64,000 bases of DNA from Pleomorphomonas sp. (GTDB lineage: Bacteria > Pseudomonadota > Alphaproteobacteria > Rhizobiales > Pleomorphomonadaceae), in the NCBI GenBank assembly GCA_029976075.1, contig JARKNW010000035.1:124001-188000 (forward strand), written 5' to 3'. Made by a program: the position numbers and the translations under genes. Of the stretch, positions 28,827-37,981 are shown piece by piece. The notes under the pieces are model-generated. The model searched no databases. It was not told the origin of the DNA and saw nothing but the letters and a program-made list of their open reading frames with translations. The stretch's first letter is position 1. Each line of letters starts with the position of its first letter.

Positions 28827-28913
28827 GGTCGTTTCGATGGTCACAAAAAGAAACATACGGATACAAAATAAACGTCAGGCTCAGCCGCCTGAATGCTAAA
28901 GCTCGGTCGTTAA

Positions 28914-29645
28914 ATGGAGATGGCCCTCTTCATGCAGAACCACATCCTGCTGGTCGAAGATGATAACGACATCAATACGCTGGTCTCACGCTATCTCAAG
29001 GCTAACGACTGCCGCGTATCTGTAGCTCGCGATGGTCGGGAGATGGATCGCATCCTGACGACATCCCGTGTCGACATCGTGTTGCTTGACATCATGTTGC
29101 CCGGCGAGGATGGACTCAGCATCTGCCGGCGTCTTCGGAACAGCTCGACCATCCCCATCATCATGCTGTCCGCCCGTGGCGAAGAGATCGACCGGGTGGT
29201 CGGTCTCGAGATCGGTGCCGACGACTATGTCGCCAAACCATTCAGTGCTCGCGAACTTCTGGCGCGCATTCGCGCCATCCTGAGGCGGAGCAGCCTGCCT
29301 GCCGCCAAGGCGACCCGATCGGAAGCGCGTCGCCTCAGCTTTGCCGGCTGGGTCATCGACACCAGGGAGCGCAGCCTGACGACACCCTCAGGGGCCAAGG
29401 CGACGCTGACGGGTGCGGAATTCGACCTCCTTGTCGCTTTTGCCGAGCGCGCCGGCATTACGCTCAGCCGCGACCAGCTTCTTGAACTCACCCAGGGCCG
29501 CCTCGCCGCGCCCTTCGAGCGCTCGATCGACATCCTGGTGAGTCGCCTTCGGCGCAAGCTCTCCCCGGACGACGACAAATCGGAGTTCATTCGCACCATC
29601 CGCTCCGAAGGTTATCTGTTCACGCCGGAAGTCATCGCTTCATGA
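28914..29645 (+). CDS. OmpR-family response regulator
   Basis: A 243-residue regulator with a receiver domain (acidic pocket E15/D16/D17, phospho-acceptor D59 in VLLDIMLPGEDG, K in VAKPFSA) and a C-terminal winged helix (RSIDILVSRLRRKL, GYLFTPE). Two starts are possible: 28914 as given, or the ATG at 28932, which begins directly with the conserved QNHILLVEDD. It overlaps the sensor kinase reading frame by four bases (ATGA at 29642). Since the kinase is frameshifted, signal input may be lost or come from another kinase. Confidence 0.93.
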   Translation: MEMALFMQNHILLVEDDNDINTLVSRYLKANDCRVSVARDGREMDRILTTSRVDIVLLDIMLPGEDGLSICRRLRNSSTIPIIMLSARGEEIDRVVGLEIGADDYVAKPFSARELLARIRAILRRSSLPAAKATRSEARRLSFAGWVIDTRERSLTTPSGAKATLTGAEFDLLVAFAERAGITLSRDQLLELTQGRLAAPFERSIDILVSRLRRKLSPDDDKSEFIRTIRSEGYLFTPEVIAS

Positions 29646-30956
29646 TCGGCAGGATCCTGCGCCTGGTGTTCGATTCCGTGGCCGGCCAGATGATCGTCCT
29701 GCTGGTACTTTCGATTGCGACCATGCACGGACTTCTGACCGCATATTTCTTTCTGTCCAATCCTCGGAACCTTTTCGTCGCCTCGCCAGGGGAGACAACT
29801 GGAGAGATTGGTGCCGCGGCCCATATGCTGGCCGCCGCCAGTCCGAACGAGAGGCCTCGGCTCGTAGAGCTGCTGAAAGAGACGCTGCCATCCCTCGCTG
29901 CCTGCTCTACTCCGGTCCCCAGCGATGCCGAGGAGGTCAGGTTCGGGCCGCTTGCCTCGCGATTGGGAAATGCCGCTTCCGCTCATAAGGTGTTCGATGG
30001 CCAGCCGTCGCCAGGTGACGAGCTGGCGGGACCGCTCTTTTTGCTACTCTCGGACGGGAGCTGCTATCGACTTGAACTACCCGAAAGGCGCGGGCCGCGC
30101 CTATTCGGGCCAAGCACCATCGTGCTTGGCTTCCTGTTGCTAACAACCATCGTTCTGGTCAGTTGGGCCATGGTGGTTATCATAAGGCCGCTTCGGCGTT
30201 TCGAGACGGCCGTCGAGCGATTGCGCGACATGCGGTCAGACATCTCGGTTCCCGAGATCGGGCCGCGCGAGTTGCGATCGACAATCTCCGCCTTCAACCG
30301 CATGCGTGCCCGTATCGGCAAACTGATGGCGGAGAAGACCACAATGCTGGCGGCCGTCAGCCACGACCTCAGAACGCCGATCACCCGCCTAAGGCTGCGC
30401 GCCGAGTTCATCGATGATGAAACGATCCGCGAGCCGATGTTGGCAGACCTCGACCACATGGCGGCGCTGGCCCAGGTAGCGCTCGTTCATCTATCGGGGA
30501 CCGACAGTCCGGAGCCGTTCGACCAGACCGATCTGCCGAGCCTGTTGCAGACTGTAGCCGATCAGTTCGCCGATCTCGGTCACTCCGTGTCCTACGAGGG
30601 ACCAAGCCGGCTTGCAGCAAGCGTTCGTCATCGCGACATCCTGAGGGCAGTCACCAACCTTGTCGAAAACGCCGTCCGCTATGGCAACAAGGTCGTGGTG
30701 TCGCTGAAGAAGACGCCCGGCCGCCGGTTGAACATCACCGTTGCCGACAACGGGCCGGGCATACCGGCGGCGGAGCGCGAACACCTTCTGGAGCCTTTCG
30801 TGCGCGGCGACAGCGCTCGCAGCTCACTGCCAAACTCCGGGTTTCGGACTGGGTCTCACCATCGCTAGGGACGTTGCCGAGGCCCATGGCGGTCGGATCA
30901 TCCTGACCGACAACTCGCCACATGGCCTGCTGGCCATCCTGGAAATCGAGGGATAA
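29642..30956 (+). pseudogene. Sensor histidine kinase, frameshifted in the ATP-binding domain
   Basis: Partner kinase of the regulator upstream. TM1 at about residues 13-35, a periplasmic region, TM2 at about 158-180, HAMP, H-box AAVSHDLRTPITRLRLRAEF with H241, N-box LVENAVRYGN and G1-box VADNGPGIP. The frame ends at a TAG at 30866-30868. Right after PNSG the G2 box (FGLGLTIARDVAEAHGG) continues in another frame to 30956. One extra base in GGGTTT (30839-30844) explains it; removing one base restores a 437-residue kinase. It is either an inactivated gene or a sequence error. Confidence 0.88.
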
Positions 30957-30973
30957 CCATCCCCTTTAAAGAG

Positions 30974-31003
30974 CACGGCCGGCGAGTTTCCCCGCCGACC
31001 GTG
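30974..31003. terminator. Bidirectional terminator between kinase and DUF4340 genes
   Basis: Stem CACGG-x-CGGCG (30974-30984) with CGCCG-x-CCGTG (30993-31003), one internal mismatch, with T-rich stretches on both sides, between convergent genes. Confidence 0.65.
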
Positions 31004-31028
31004 ACAATTCTTTAAGATGTGACGCTTG

Positions 31029-32036
31029 TCAGCCATCCTTGGCAAGGCTCGCCACCGTCCAACCGAACATTTCGGTATGGATGATGTTGACCTTGAACTC
31101 ATAGCCGGCCGTCTTGTCATTGATGGCCTTGGCGGCATCGGCCGCCTTGGGGTCGAGCGCCTCGGCCGTGATGCGGATCCATCCCTTGCCTGCGTCATCG
31201 GCAGCCGGCACTGCGGCTGTGGTCACCGCCAGACCGTCCGTGGTCTCGTACCGCAGGCGGGTCGCGTTGCCAAGTGAAACCGGCGTTTCCTTGCGGACAT
31301 CGCTGAAGTCGAAGGCTTGCAGGAAAGCGGTAACCCGGTTGGCCTTGCCCTCATCGGGCGCCTTGCCGTCTGGCAGTGCTGCCGGAAGCAGCTTGTCGCC
31401 GGTGCGCGTGAAGTCGACGGAAGCACCAGAAGCGTCGGTCAAGGTCACCTTGGCCAGGGTCGCCGGCTTGATGTCGGTAAGGCGAGCATCGAACCAGTCG
31501 GCGCGGGCTGTCGGCATGTCGAGCGAGCCGCGCACCAGATAGGTCTGCGGGTTGCCGTCAAGGCGGACATATTGCCCGCCTCGGCTACCGCCAACCGTGT
31601 AGTCCTTTGTACCGGCATAGATAGCCGCGAGGGGCTTACCCTCCTTGTCGAGGAGGGCAACCTTTGTTGCCGCACCCTTCTCCGCTGCAGGGTCCGCAAG
31701 CCCCAGATCTTCGTAGCGGTCGGGCTTGTCAGTCTTGTCCTCGTCGATGGTCAGCGCGGCCAATGACGATACGAGCTTCCGCACCTCATCGATCCGCGCC
31801 GGATACCCCGATGCGTCGACGAAGCGGTCGCCGTCGCGCGTCAGCATGGTGGTGTCCTTACCCATTGTGACTGCGAGACGATCGACCGAAGCGGATGTTT
31901 TCACAAGGTCAGGCAGCAGCGCCCGGCCACGATCGGCAACCGCGCTGCTGGCGGAGGTGCCTCCAGCGACGACCACGGCCGCAACGACGGCGGCGGCAGT
32001 GACGACGGCAAGGCCGATAAGCGATTTCGGCGTCAT
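31029..32036 (-). CDS. DUF4340 periplasmic protein of a Gld-like ABC operon
   Basis: A 335-residue protein with one N-terminal membrane anchor (residues 5-28) and DUF4340 repeats (DRYEDLGLADPAAEKGAATKV and VRLDGNPQTYLVRG patterns). DUF4340 genes travel with GldG-like ABC genes in many bacteria and are thought to be periplasmic accessory subunits. The start at 32036 has GAGGAG upstream. It is the last gene of the four-gene leftward operon. Confidence 0.82.
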   Translation of the reverse strand: MTPKSLIGLAVVTAAAVVAAVVVAGGTSASSAVADRGRALLPDLVKTSASVDRLAVTMGKDTTMLTRDGDRFVDASGYPARIDEVRKLVSSLAALTIDEDKTDKPDRYEDLGLADPAAEKGAATKVALLDKEGKPLAAIYAGTKDYTVGGSRGGQYVRLDGNPQTYLVRGSLDMPTARADWFDARLTDIKPATLAKVTLTDASGASVDFTRTGDKLLPAALPDGKAPDEGKANRVTAFLQAFDFSDVRKETPVSLGNATRLRYETTDGLAVTTAAVPAADDAGKGWIRITAEALDPKAADAAKAINDKTAGYEFKVNIIHTEMFGWTVASLAKDG

Positions 32037-32058
32037 GTGATGTAACTCCTCGCTGGAA

Positions 32059-33933
32059 TCAGGCTTTGCGAACCGGCACTGGCCGCCGGGGGCGACGCAG
32101 AGCGAAGACGAGCGCAATCAGCGCCACCGCCGCCGGCACGACACCGATGATCAGGATCATGATCCAGTTCTTGAGGCTCGCAACGTCGGCACGCAGGTTG
32201 TACTGCACCTCGCGGAGCTGCGCGCGCGCCGACAGAAGATCGGACTTGAAGGTCTCGACCGCCTTCGCCTGATCGCTCGACACCAGCTCGCCGTCCTTGG
32301 CTTCGCCAGTCGCCGAAGCATCCTTGAGCTTCTTCTCTGTATCGGCGATGCGCTGCGTCAACTCCTGCTGCTTGGCCAGGAAGCGTTCCTCGGCCGCACG
32401 CTCCAGAGCGTCGATGCGAGTGAACGGGCGCCAGGAGACGGTGCGGCTGCGCAGATCGGCCAACGCCACGCCACCGGCCATCTGCTCCACGGCATTCAGC
32501 AGGAAGTCGCCGTTGTTGGCAAAGGCCTGGGCCACCGGCCGACCAAGCACATTCTGCTTCTGCAGCCAGTTGCGGTCGGACAGCATGTCGGCGTCGCCGA
32601 CCAGGATCATGTTGGGCGCAGAGGCACTTTCCTTGACCGGCGTGCCTTCGGACGTCGAATCCTTCGGCTTGCCATCGGGGAAGGCGGTGTGAAGTTTGCC
32701 CTCGAGGCGCGCGGCGACCACCGGACGACCATTGGCCTTCTCGATCTTGGAAAGGAGGGCTCGCGGATCACCATAGGGATCAGCGGCCTCACCAGCCGGG
32801 AGAAGACCTGCGTCGGCGGAGGCATACATCAACGGCTTCAGCGTCGAGTCCTTGCCGGTGGCGGTGAAGCTGCCTGCCGTGGTCATGACGACGGCCTGGA
32901 GCTTGGAAGTCACCGCATCGCCCCGGTCGAAACCATCGTCGTGAATGGCGAACCAGGGATAGTTGGCGACCTCAGCCTGACGACCACCGATGTTACGGAC
33001 GGTACGGATGGCCCAATCTGGGTCGCCGACCGCCTTCTTGGCGTCGAAGCCAACGCCCCAGGCATCGAACATCTTCTGGAAGTCGGTGGCGTTGTTCTCG
33101 GCAGGCACACCGGGTTGCGGCCCCGCCTGTGTCTCGGCGAAGGGATCAGCGAACACCAGCGTGGCTCCACCCGAAAGCACCCACTGATCGAGCGTGTAGA
33201 GGGTACGGTCAGAAAGCTTCTGCGGCTGAACCACAACGACCACACGGGTGTTGTCGGGCAGCTTGTCGATATCGCCGCCAACCGTCTCGACGCTATAGGT
33301 TTCCTTCAGCATGGAGAGGATCTGGGCAGGCTCCTGACCGGCCATCGGATTGCCGGCCAGACCGAGACCATCGAGCAACGCGACCACCGGCTTCTTGGGC
33401 TGGCCGAGTTCGGCGACCAGACGCGTCAGATCATATTCGAGGAAAGCCTCGCGATCCGGCGTGAACACCGGAATGTTGGCCGAGCCGTTGGTGGAGTTGG
33501 TGGCTGCCAGACCGAAGTAGATCGGATCGGAAGTACCATCGAGGCTGATGCGGTTGATGCCGAGGCCGACGGCGCGATCCTCTTCCTCGGAATAGGGCTG
33601 AGGATCGATCACCTCGAGGGTGATCTTGCCGTGCGACAGGCTTTCATAGGTATCCAGCATGGCGCGGACACGCGACGCATAAGCCGAAAGCGCCGGAGCG
33701 GCCTCGTGCAGGCTCGCCGACATGAACAAGCGCATGTGGATCGGCTCGCCGAGCTTGTCCAGCATGGCCACCGTGCCATGAGACAGCGAATAGAGACCGC
33801 CATCGGTAAGATCGATGCGGCTCGAACGGAACAGCGTCGCCGACAGCGAGTTGACGGCGAGATAGAGGATAATGGCCAGAACGGCGCCGACGGCGACGAG
33901 ACGGGACTTCGGAATCCTGTTGAGTTTCGACAT
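32059..33933 (-). CDS. GldG-like ABC transporter auxiliary protein
   Basis: A 624-residue protein with an N-terminal TM (about 12-34), a large periplasmic GldG/ABC_transp_aux domain (YSLSHGTVAMLDKL, LMYASADAGLLPAGE), a coiled coil (residues about 525-585) and a C-terminal TM ending in a basic tail (RRPRRPVPVRKA). GldG proteins pair with GldA and GldF; outside gliding bacteria the role is unknown. It lies between the permease and DUF4340 genes with short gaps. Confidence 0.87.
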   Translation of the reverse strand: MSKLNRIPKSRLVAVGAVLAIILYLAVNSLSATLFRSSRIDLTDGGLYSLSHGTVAMLDKLGEPIHMRLFMSASLHEAAPALSAYASRVRAMLDTYESLSHGKITLEVIDPQPYSEEEDRAVGLGINRISLDGTSDPIYFGLAATNSTNGSANIPVFTPDREAFLEYDLTRLVAELGQPKKPVVALLDGLGLAGNPMAGQEPAQILSMLKETYSVETVGGDIDKLPDNTRVVVVVQPQKLSDRTLYTLDQWVLSGGATLVFADPFAETQAGPQPGVPAENNATDFQKMFDAWGVGFDAKKAVGDPDWAIRTVRNIGGRQAEVANYPWFAIHDDGFDRGDAVTSKLQAVVMTTAGSFTATGKDSTLKPLMYASADAGLLPAGEAADPYGDPRALLSKIEKANGRPVVAARLEGKLHTAFPDGKPKDSTSEGTPVKESASAPNMILVGDADMLSDRNWLQKQNVLGRPVAQAFANNGDFLLNAVEQMAGGVALADLRSRTVSWRPFTRIDALERAAEERFLAKQQELTQRIADTEKKLKDASATGEAKDGELVSSDQAKAVETFKSDLLSARAQLREVQYNLRADVASLKNWIMILIIGVVPAAVALIALVFALRRPRRPVPVRKA

Positions 33934-33942
33934 CGTGGAACC

Positions 33943-34689
33943 TCAGGCGGCTTTCTTGGCGTCGACGACCTGGACGTTGATCCAGAGCGCGAGCACGATG
34001 GTCGACACGAAAAGGATGACGGCGGGCGCCTCGAGGACACCGCGTGTCAGCCGGTCGAAGTTGGTGATGAAGGAGAGCGACTGAACGAGGTCGACCACGA
34101 AGGCCGGCGCCCAGCCGCGCAACGCCGCCAGCACCAGATTGGTACCGGACATCACCAGAAGGAAGGACACGATGGCCGCCAGGATGAAGGCAATCACCTG
34201 GTTCTTGGTCATCGCCGAAATGCAGGCGGAAATAGCCAGGAAGGCGCCAGCCATCAGGAAGGAGCCGAGGTAGCTCGCCACGACGATGCCATTGTCCGGA
34301 GAGCCAAGGTAGAGTGTCACCAGCCAGAAGCTCATGGTGAGCACGAGCGCCACCGCCGTGAAGGCCCAACCGGCCAGGAACTTGCCGATCACCACTTCAT
34401 GGGCGCGCACCGGCAGCGTCATCAAAAGCTCGATGACACCGGAGCGGCGCTCGTCGGCCCAGAGCCGCATGCCGATCGCCGGCATCAGGATGAGAAACAG
34501 CCAGGGATGCCAGGCGAAGAACGGGCCGAGATCGGCCTGGCCTCGCTCGAAGAAGCCACCGGCGAAAAAGGCAAGCCCGGCCGAAAGGGCGAGAAACACC
34601 AGAAGAAACACGGCGGCGAGCGGTGTCGCGAAATAGGCGCGGAACTCGCGGCCGAACACCAATGCAATGGTGCGAAAAGAGGTTTTCAT
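33943..34689 (-). CDS. ABC-2-type permease, GldF-like
   Basis: A 248-residue inner-membrane protein with six hydrophobic segments and the ABC-2 patterns FAWHPWLFLILMPAIGMRLWA and ERRSGVIELLMTLPVRAHEVV, which match GldF/NosY permeases. It lies 29 bases after the ATPase gene and nine before the GldG-like gene, so the three form one complex. The substrate is unknown. Confidence 0.88.
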   Translation of the reverse strand: MKTSFRTIALVFGREFRAYFATPLAAVFLLVFLALSAGLAFFAGGFFERGQADLGPFFAWHPWLFLILMPAIGMRLWADERRSGVIELLMTLPVRAHEVVIGKFLAGWAFTAVALVLTMSFWLVTLYLGSPDNGIVVASYLGSFLMAGAFLAISACISAMTKNQVIAFILAAIVSFLLVMSGTNLVLAALRGWAPAFVVDLVQSLSFITNFDRLTRGVLEAPAVILFVSTIVLALWINVQVVDAKKAA

Positions 34690-34718
34690 CTCGGATCGTC
34701 TCCGGAAGGGAAGCGGCG

Positions 34719-35459
34719 TCAGGCGGCCTTGCTGCCGGTGATGGAGCGGAAGACAGTCTCAAGGCTCGGGCGCTTGCCGTCGACGGCAGCCGCATCCAAG
34801 AGAGCCGACGGCGTCGAGTCAGCGACCACCTTGCCTTCGGCAATGATGACGACGCGGCTGCAGATCGCCTCGACTTCCTCGAGAATATGAGTGGAGATGA
34901 CGATCGCCTTGCCCGGCGCGATCGCTGAAATCAGCTCGCGCATGTCGTGCTTCTGGTTGGGATCGAGGCCATCGGTCGGCTCGTCGAGGATCAACACTTC
35001 CGGATCGTGGATCAGCGCCTGGGCAATGCCGACGCGGCGCTTGAATCCCTTGGAGAGCGCATCGATCGGACGGTTCCAGACGGCCGCGAGATTGACCCGC
35101 TCGACCATTTCGGCAAGACGGTCGCCGAGCACGTTGCTTGCAAGGCCACGCATGCGACCGACGAAGGCGAGAAAATCGGCCACCGTCATGTCACCATAGG
35201 CTGGCGCTCCCTCGGGGAGGTAGCCGAGATGACGGCGCGCGGCGATGGGATCTGCGAATACGTCGTGGCCGGCAATCGAAGCGGTGCCGGCATCCGGCTC
35301 CAGAAAACCGGTCAGCATCTTCATGGTCGTCGACTTGCCGGCGCCGTTGGGGCCAAGGAAGCCCACGACCTCTCCACGGCTAACCTCGAGGCTGACGTCA
35401 TCGACGGCGCGCAGCCTCGAAAACGTCTTTACCAGGCCGCTGGCCTGAACGAGTTGCAT
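34719..35459 (-). CDS. ABC transporter ATP-binding protein, GldA-like
   Basis: A 246-residue ABC ATPase with Walker A GPNGAGKST (residues 36-44), a Q-loop, an LSKGFKRRVGIAQALIHDP signature in place of LSGGQ, Walker B VLILDEPTDGLDPNQ and H-loop STHILEEVE. The signature variant is common in the GldA/NosF group. It is the first gene of the leftward operon and is followed at once by its permease. Confidence 0.92.
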   Translation of the reverse strand: MQLVQASGLVKTFSRLRAVDDVSLEVSRGEVVGFLGPNGAGKSTTMKMLTGFLEPDAGTASIAGHDVFADPIAARRHLGYLPEGAPAYGDMTVADFLAFVGRMRGLASNVLGDRLAEMVERVNLAAVWNRPIDALSKGFKRRVGIAQALIHDPEVLILDEPTDGLDPNQKHDMRELISAIAPGKAIVISTHILEEVEAICSRVVIIAEGKVVADSTPSALLDAAAVDGKRPSLETVFRSITGSKAA

Positions 35460-35714
35460 GCCTTTTCCTCCAGCGTTCGAAATCGTCCATCCGGGGCGCC
35501 AGGCAGCGCCGGGCCGGTTCGGCCGGAGCTACCACGGGCGGGCAAGCAGGGATATCGGATTCTTGGCAAAATCGTGTTCAAAAACAGACCTTACCGAATG
35601 TTCATCAACGAACGGCCTGCCCATCGGTAGCGCCCCGTAGATGACTGCGCCTCAGGCGGTACCTGCACAACAAAACGCCTTGGCCAATCCTTAAGCGATG
35701 GTAGACTGCCAAGC

Positions 35715-37118
35715 ATGTCCAGCTATGCCATCCTGCTTGGCCGACAGCGCCATGTTTTCGACGACCTCAAGGCCCTCATGGCCGCCGCCTCGCCGGAAAA
35801 ATCCGGCGACCGGCTGGCCGGCATCGCGGCCGATACCAACGAGCGCCGTGTCGCCGCCCGATACCTTTTGGCGGACATTCCGCTCAAGACATTTCTCGAA
35901 GAGCCGCTGATCCCCTACGAGGTCGACGAGATCACTCGCCTGATCCTCGACGGCCACGACGCCGGGGCCTTTTCGCCCGTCGCCCACATGACGGTCGGTC
36001 AGTTCCGCGACTGGCTTCTCTCTTACGAATGCACCACGGCTTCGCTTGCGGCGCTCGCCCCGGGACTGACGCCGGAAATGGTTGCTGCCGTCTCGAAGAT
36101 CATGCGCAACCACGACCTGATCGTCGTGGCGGCCAAGACGAGCGTCGTGACCGGCTTTCGCACGACGGTCGGACTCAAGGGACGTCTTTCCAGCCGCCTG
36201 CAACCCAACCATCCGACCGACGATCCCGAGGGGGTTGCCGGCTCGACGCTCGATGGCCTGACCTACGGCATTGGCGATGCGGTGATCGGCATCAATCCGG
36301 CCGGCGATAACCTCGAAGCCTGTGTGCGGTTGATGGAGCTGTTCGACCGGCTCCGCCAACGCTTCGACATCCCGATGCAGTCCTGCGTGCTGACGCATGT
36401 CACCACGTCGATCAAGGCCGTCGAGGCTGGTGCTCCGCTCGATCTCGTCTTCCAGTCGATCGCCGGCACCGAGGCTGCCAATCGCGGCTTCGGCGTCGAT
36501 CTCAGCGTGTTGAGGGAAGGTCGGGAAGCGGCGCTCAGCCTGAAGCGCGGCACGGTCGGTGACAACGTGATGTATCTCGAGACGGGCCAGGGCTCGGCGC
36601 TTTCCGCGGATGCCCACCACGGCGTCGACGAACAGACGGTCGAAGCGCGCGCCTATGCCGTTGCCCGGCACCTGAAGCCGCTGCTCGTCAATACGGTCGT
36701 CGGTTTCATCGGCCCGGAGTATCTCTATGACGCCAAGCAGATCATCCGTGCCGGCCTCGAAGATCACTTCTGCGGCAAGCTGCTCGGCGTGCCGATGGGG
36801 GTCGACGTCTGTTACACCAACCACGCCGAAGCCGATCAGGACGACATGGACAACCTGATGTTCCTGCTCGCCTCTGCAGGTGTCAACTTCCTGATCGCCG
36901 TCCCCGGCGCCGATGATGTGATGCTGAACTATCAGTCGCTCAGTTATCATGACATCGTCAGCTTGCGACACTCCTTCGGCAGGCCACCGGCGCCAGAGTT
37001 CGAAGCCTGGCTCTATCGCATGGGACTTATTGACGGCGAAGGGCGCCTGGCCCCGCAGGCCAGTTCGGTTGCACGGAACCTCATCGATTATCATCCTGAC
37101 TTGCGGGCGTCGGCATGA
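35715..37118 (+). CDS. eutB: Ethanolamine ammonia-lyase large subunit
   Basis: Coenzyme-B12-dependent lyase subunit that splits ethanolamine to acetaldehyde and ammonia. The 467-residue length is normal. Landmarks include KIMRNHDLIVVAAK, RLQPNHPTDDPEGVAGS, GDAVIGINPAGDN and FIGPEYLYDAKQI. The stop overlaps the eutC start (ATGA at 37115). No microcompartment, eutD/eutE or transporter genes lie nearby, so this is a stand-alone ethanolamine system that supplies nitrogen or C2 units. No cobalamin riboswitch is visible upstream. Confidence 0.95.
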   Translation: MSSYAILLGRQRHVFDDLKALMAAASPEKSGDRLAGIAADTNERRVAARYLLADIPLKTFLEEPLIPYEVDEITRLILDGHDAGAFSPVAHMTVGQFRDWLLSYECTTASLAALAPGLTPEMVAAVSKIMRNHDLIVVAAKTSVVTGFRTTVGLKGRLSSRLQPNHPTDDPEGVAGSTLDGLTYGIGDAVIGINPAGDNLEACVRLMELFDRLRQRFDIPMQSCVLTHVTTSIKAVEAGAPLDLVFQSIAGTEAANRGFGVDLSVLREGREAALSLKRGTVGDNVMYLETGQGSALSADAHHGVDEQTVEARAYAVARHLKPLLVNTVVGFIGPEYLYDAKQIIRAGLEDHFCGKLLGVPMGVDVCYTNHAEADQDDMDNLMFLLASAGVNFLIAVPGADDVMLNYQSLSYHDIVSLRHSFGRPPAPEFEAWLYRMGLIDGEGRLAPQASSVARNLIDYHPDLRASA

Positions 37119-37864
37119 ACAATCCTATCGACATCGATCCGTTTGCCCGCTTTCGCACCGTTACCCGCGCCCGCATCGGCTTGGGACGCGCAGGTGACTC
37201 CCTGCCCATTCGGGCCGTGCTCGACTTCCAGCTTGCCCATGCCCGTGCCCGCGACGCCGTGCACGGGCACGTCGATTTCGCCGCCATGGCTGCCCGAATA
37301 GGCGAGACATCACCGGTCATCCGGTTGAAGTCGCGCGCCACCGATCGCTCGATCTACCTTGCTCGCCCGGATCTTGGCCGCCGGGTCGATCCGCTGTCGC
37401 TGACACAGGTCGAAAAAGGCGATTGGGACGTCGTGTTCGTCATTGCCGATGGTCTCTCCGCGGCGGCCGTCGAGGCCCATGCCGAAATCGTGCTTGCCGC
37501 CTGCCTGCGCCGGCTCGGGGATCTCAGGGTCGCTCCTGTGGTGCTGGGCGAGCAGGCACGCGTCGCCTTCGGTGACGAGGCTGGCGAAGCGCTCGGTGCC
37601 CGCATCGTGGTGGTTCTGATCGGCGAGCGGCCAGGCCTATCGGTTCCGGACAGTCTCGGTGCCTACCTGACATTCGGCCCGAAGGTCGGCCGGCGCGACA
37701 GCGAGCGCAACTGCATTTCCAATATTCATGCCGATGGGTTGTCACACGAGACTGCTGCCGACAAGATTACCTGGCTGATCCGCGAGGCACTGCGGCTCGG
37801 GCTTACCGGCGTGGACCTCAAAGAGGATATGGGCGGCGCCACGGCACTTCCCGTTGCTCCTTGA
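37115..37864 (+). CDS. eutC: Ethanolamine ammonia-lyase small subunit
   Basis: Second subunit of ethanolamine ammonia-lyase, which completes the B12-binding site. The 249-residue protein has TRARIGLGRAGDSLPIRAVLDF near the start and CISNIHADGLSHETAADKI near the end, both diagnostic. It is translationally coupled to eutB. A short hairpin (GTCGC-TTAC-GCGAC at about 37886-37899) may terminate the operon weakly. Confidence 0.94.
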   Translation: MNNPIDIDPFARFRTVTRARIGLGRAGDSLPIRAVLDFQLAHARARDAVHGHVDFAAMAARIGETSPVIRLKSRATDRSIYLARPDLGRRVDPLSLTQVEKGDWDVVFVIADGLSAAAVEAHAEIVLAACLRRLGDLRVAPVVLGEQARVAFGDEAGEALGARIVVVLIGERPGLSVPDSLGAYLTFGPKVGRRDSERNCISNIHADGLSHETAADKITWLIREALRLGLTGVDLKEDMGGATALPVAP

Positions 37865-37981
37865 ACATAGATTTTTGAACAATCCGTCGCTTACGCGACC
37901 CTTCGCTAATACCTTCGTATCCGTTGCTGCACTAATATCACTTATTGGGATGAGCAGGCTCGAGTTGCGGAGGAGTGGACG

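Noticed and set aside
32689..34890. A 733-residue rightward frame opposite the Gld-like genes
   Set aside because: It is the antisense shadow of GldG-like and permease genes, rich in His/Arg/Gly with no domain.
35460..35714. Search for a cobalamin riboswitch before eutB
   Set aside because: No B12-box or typical conserved stems were seen.
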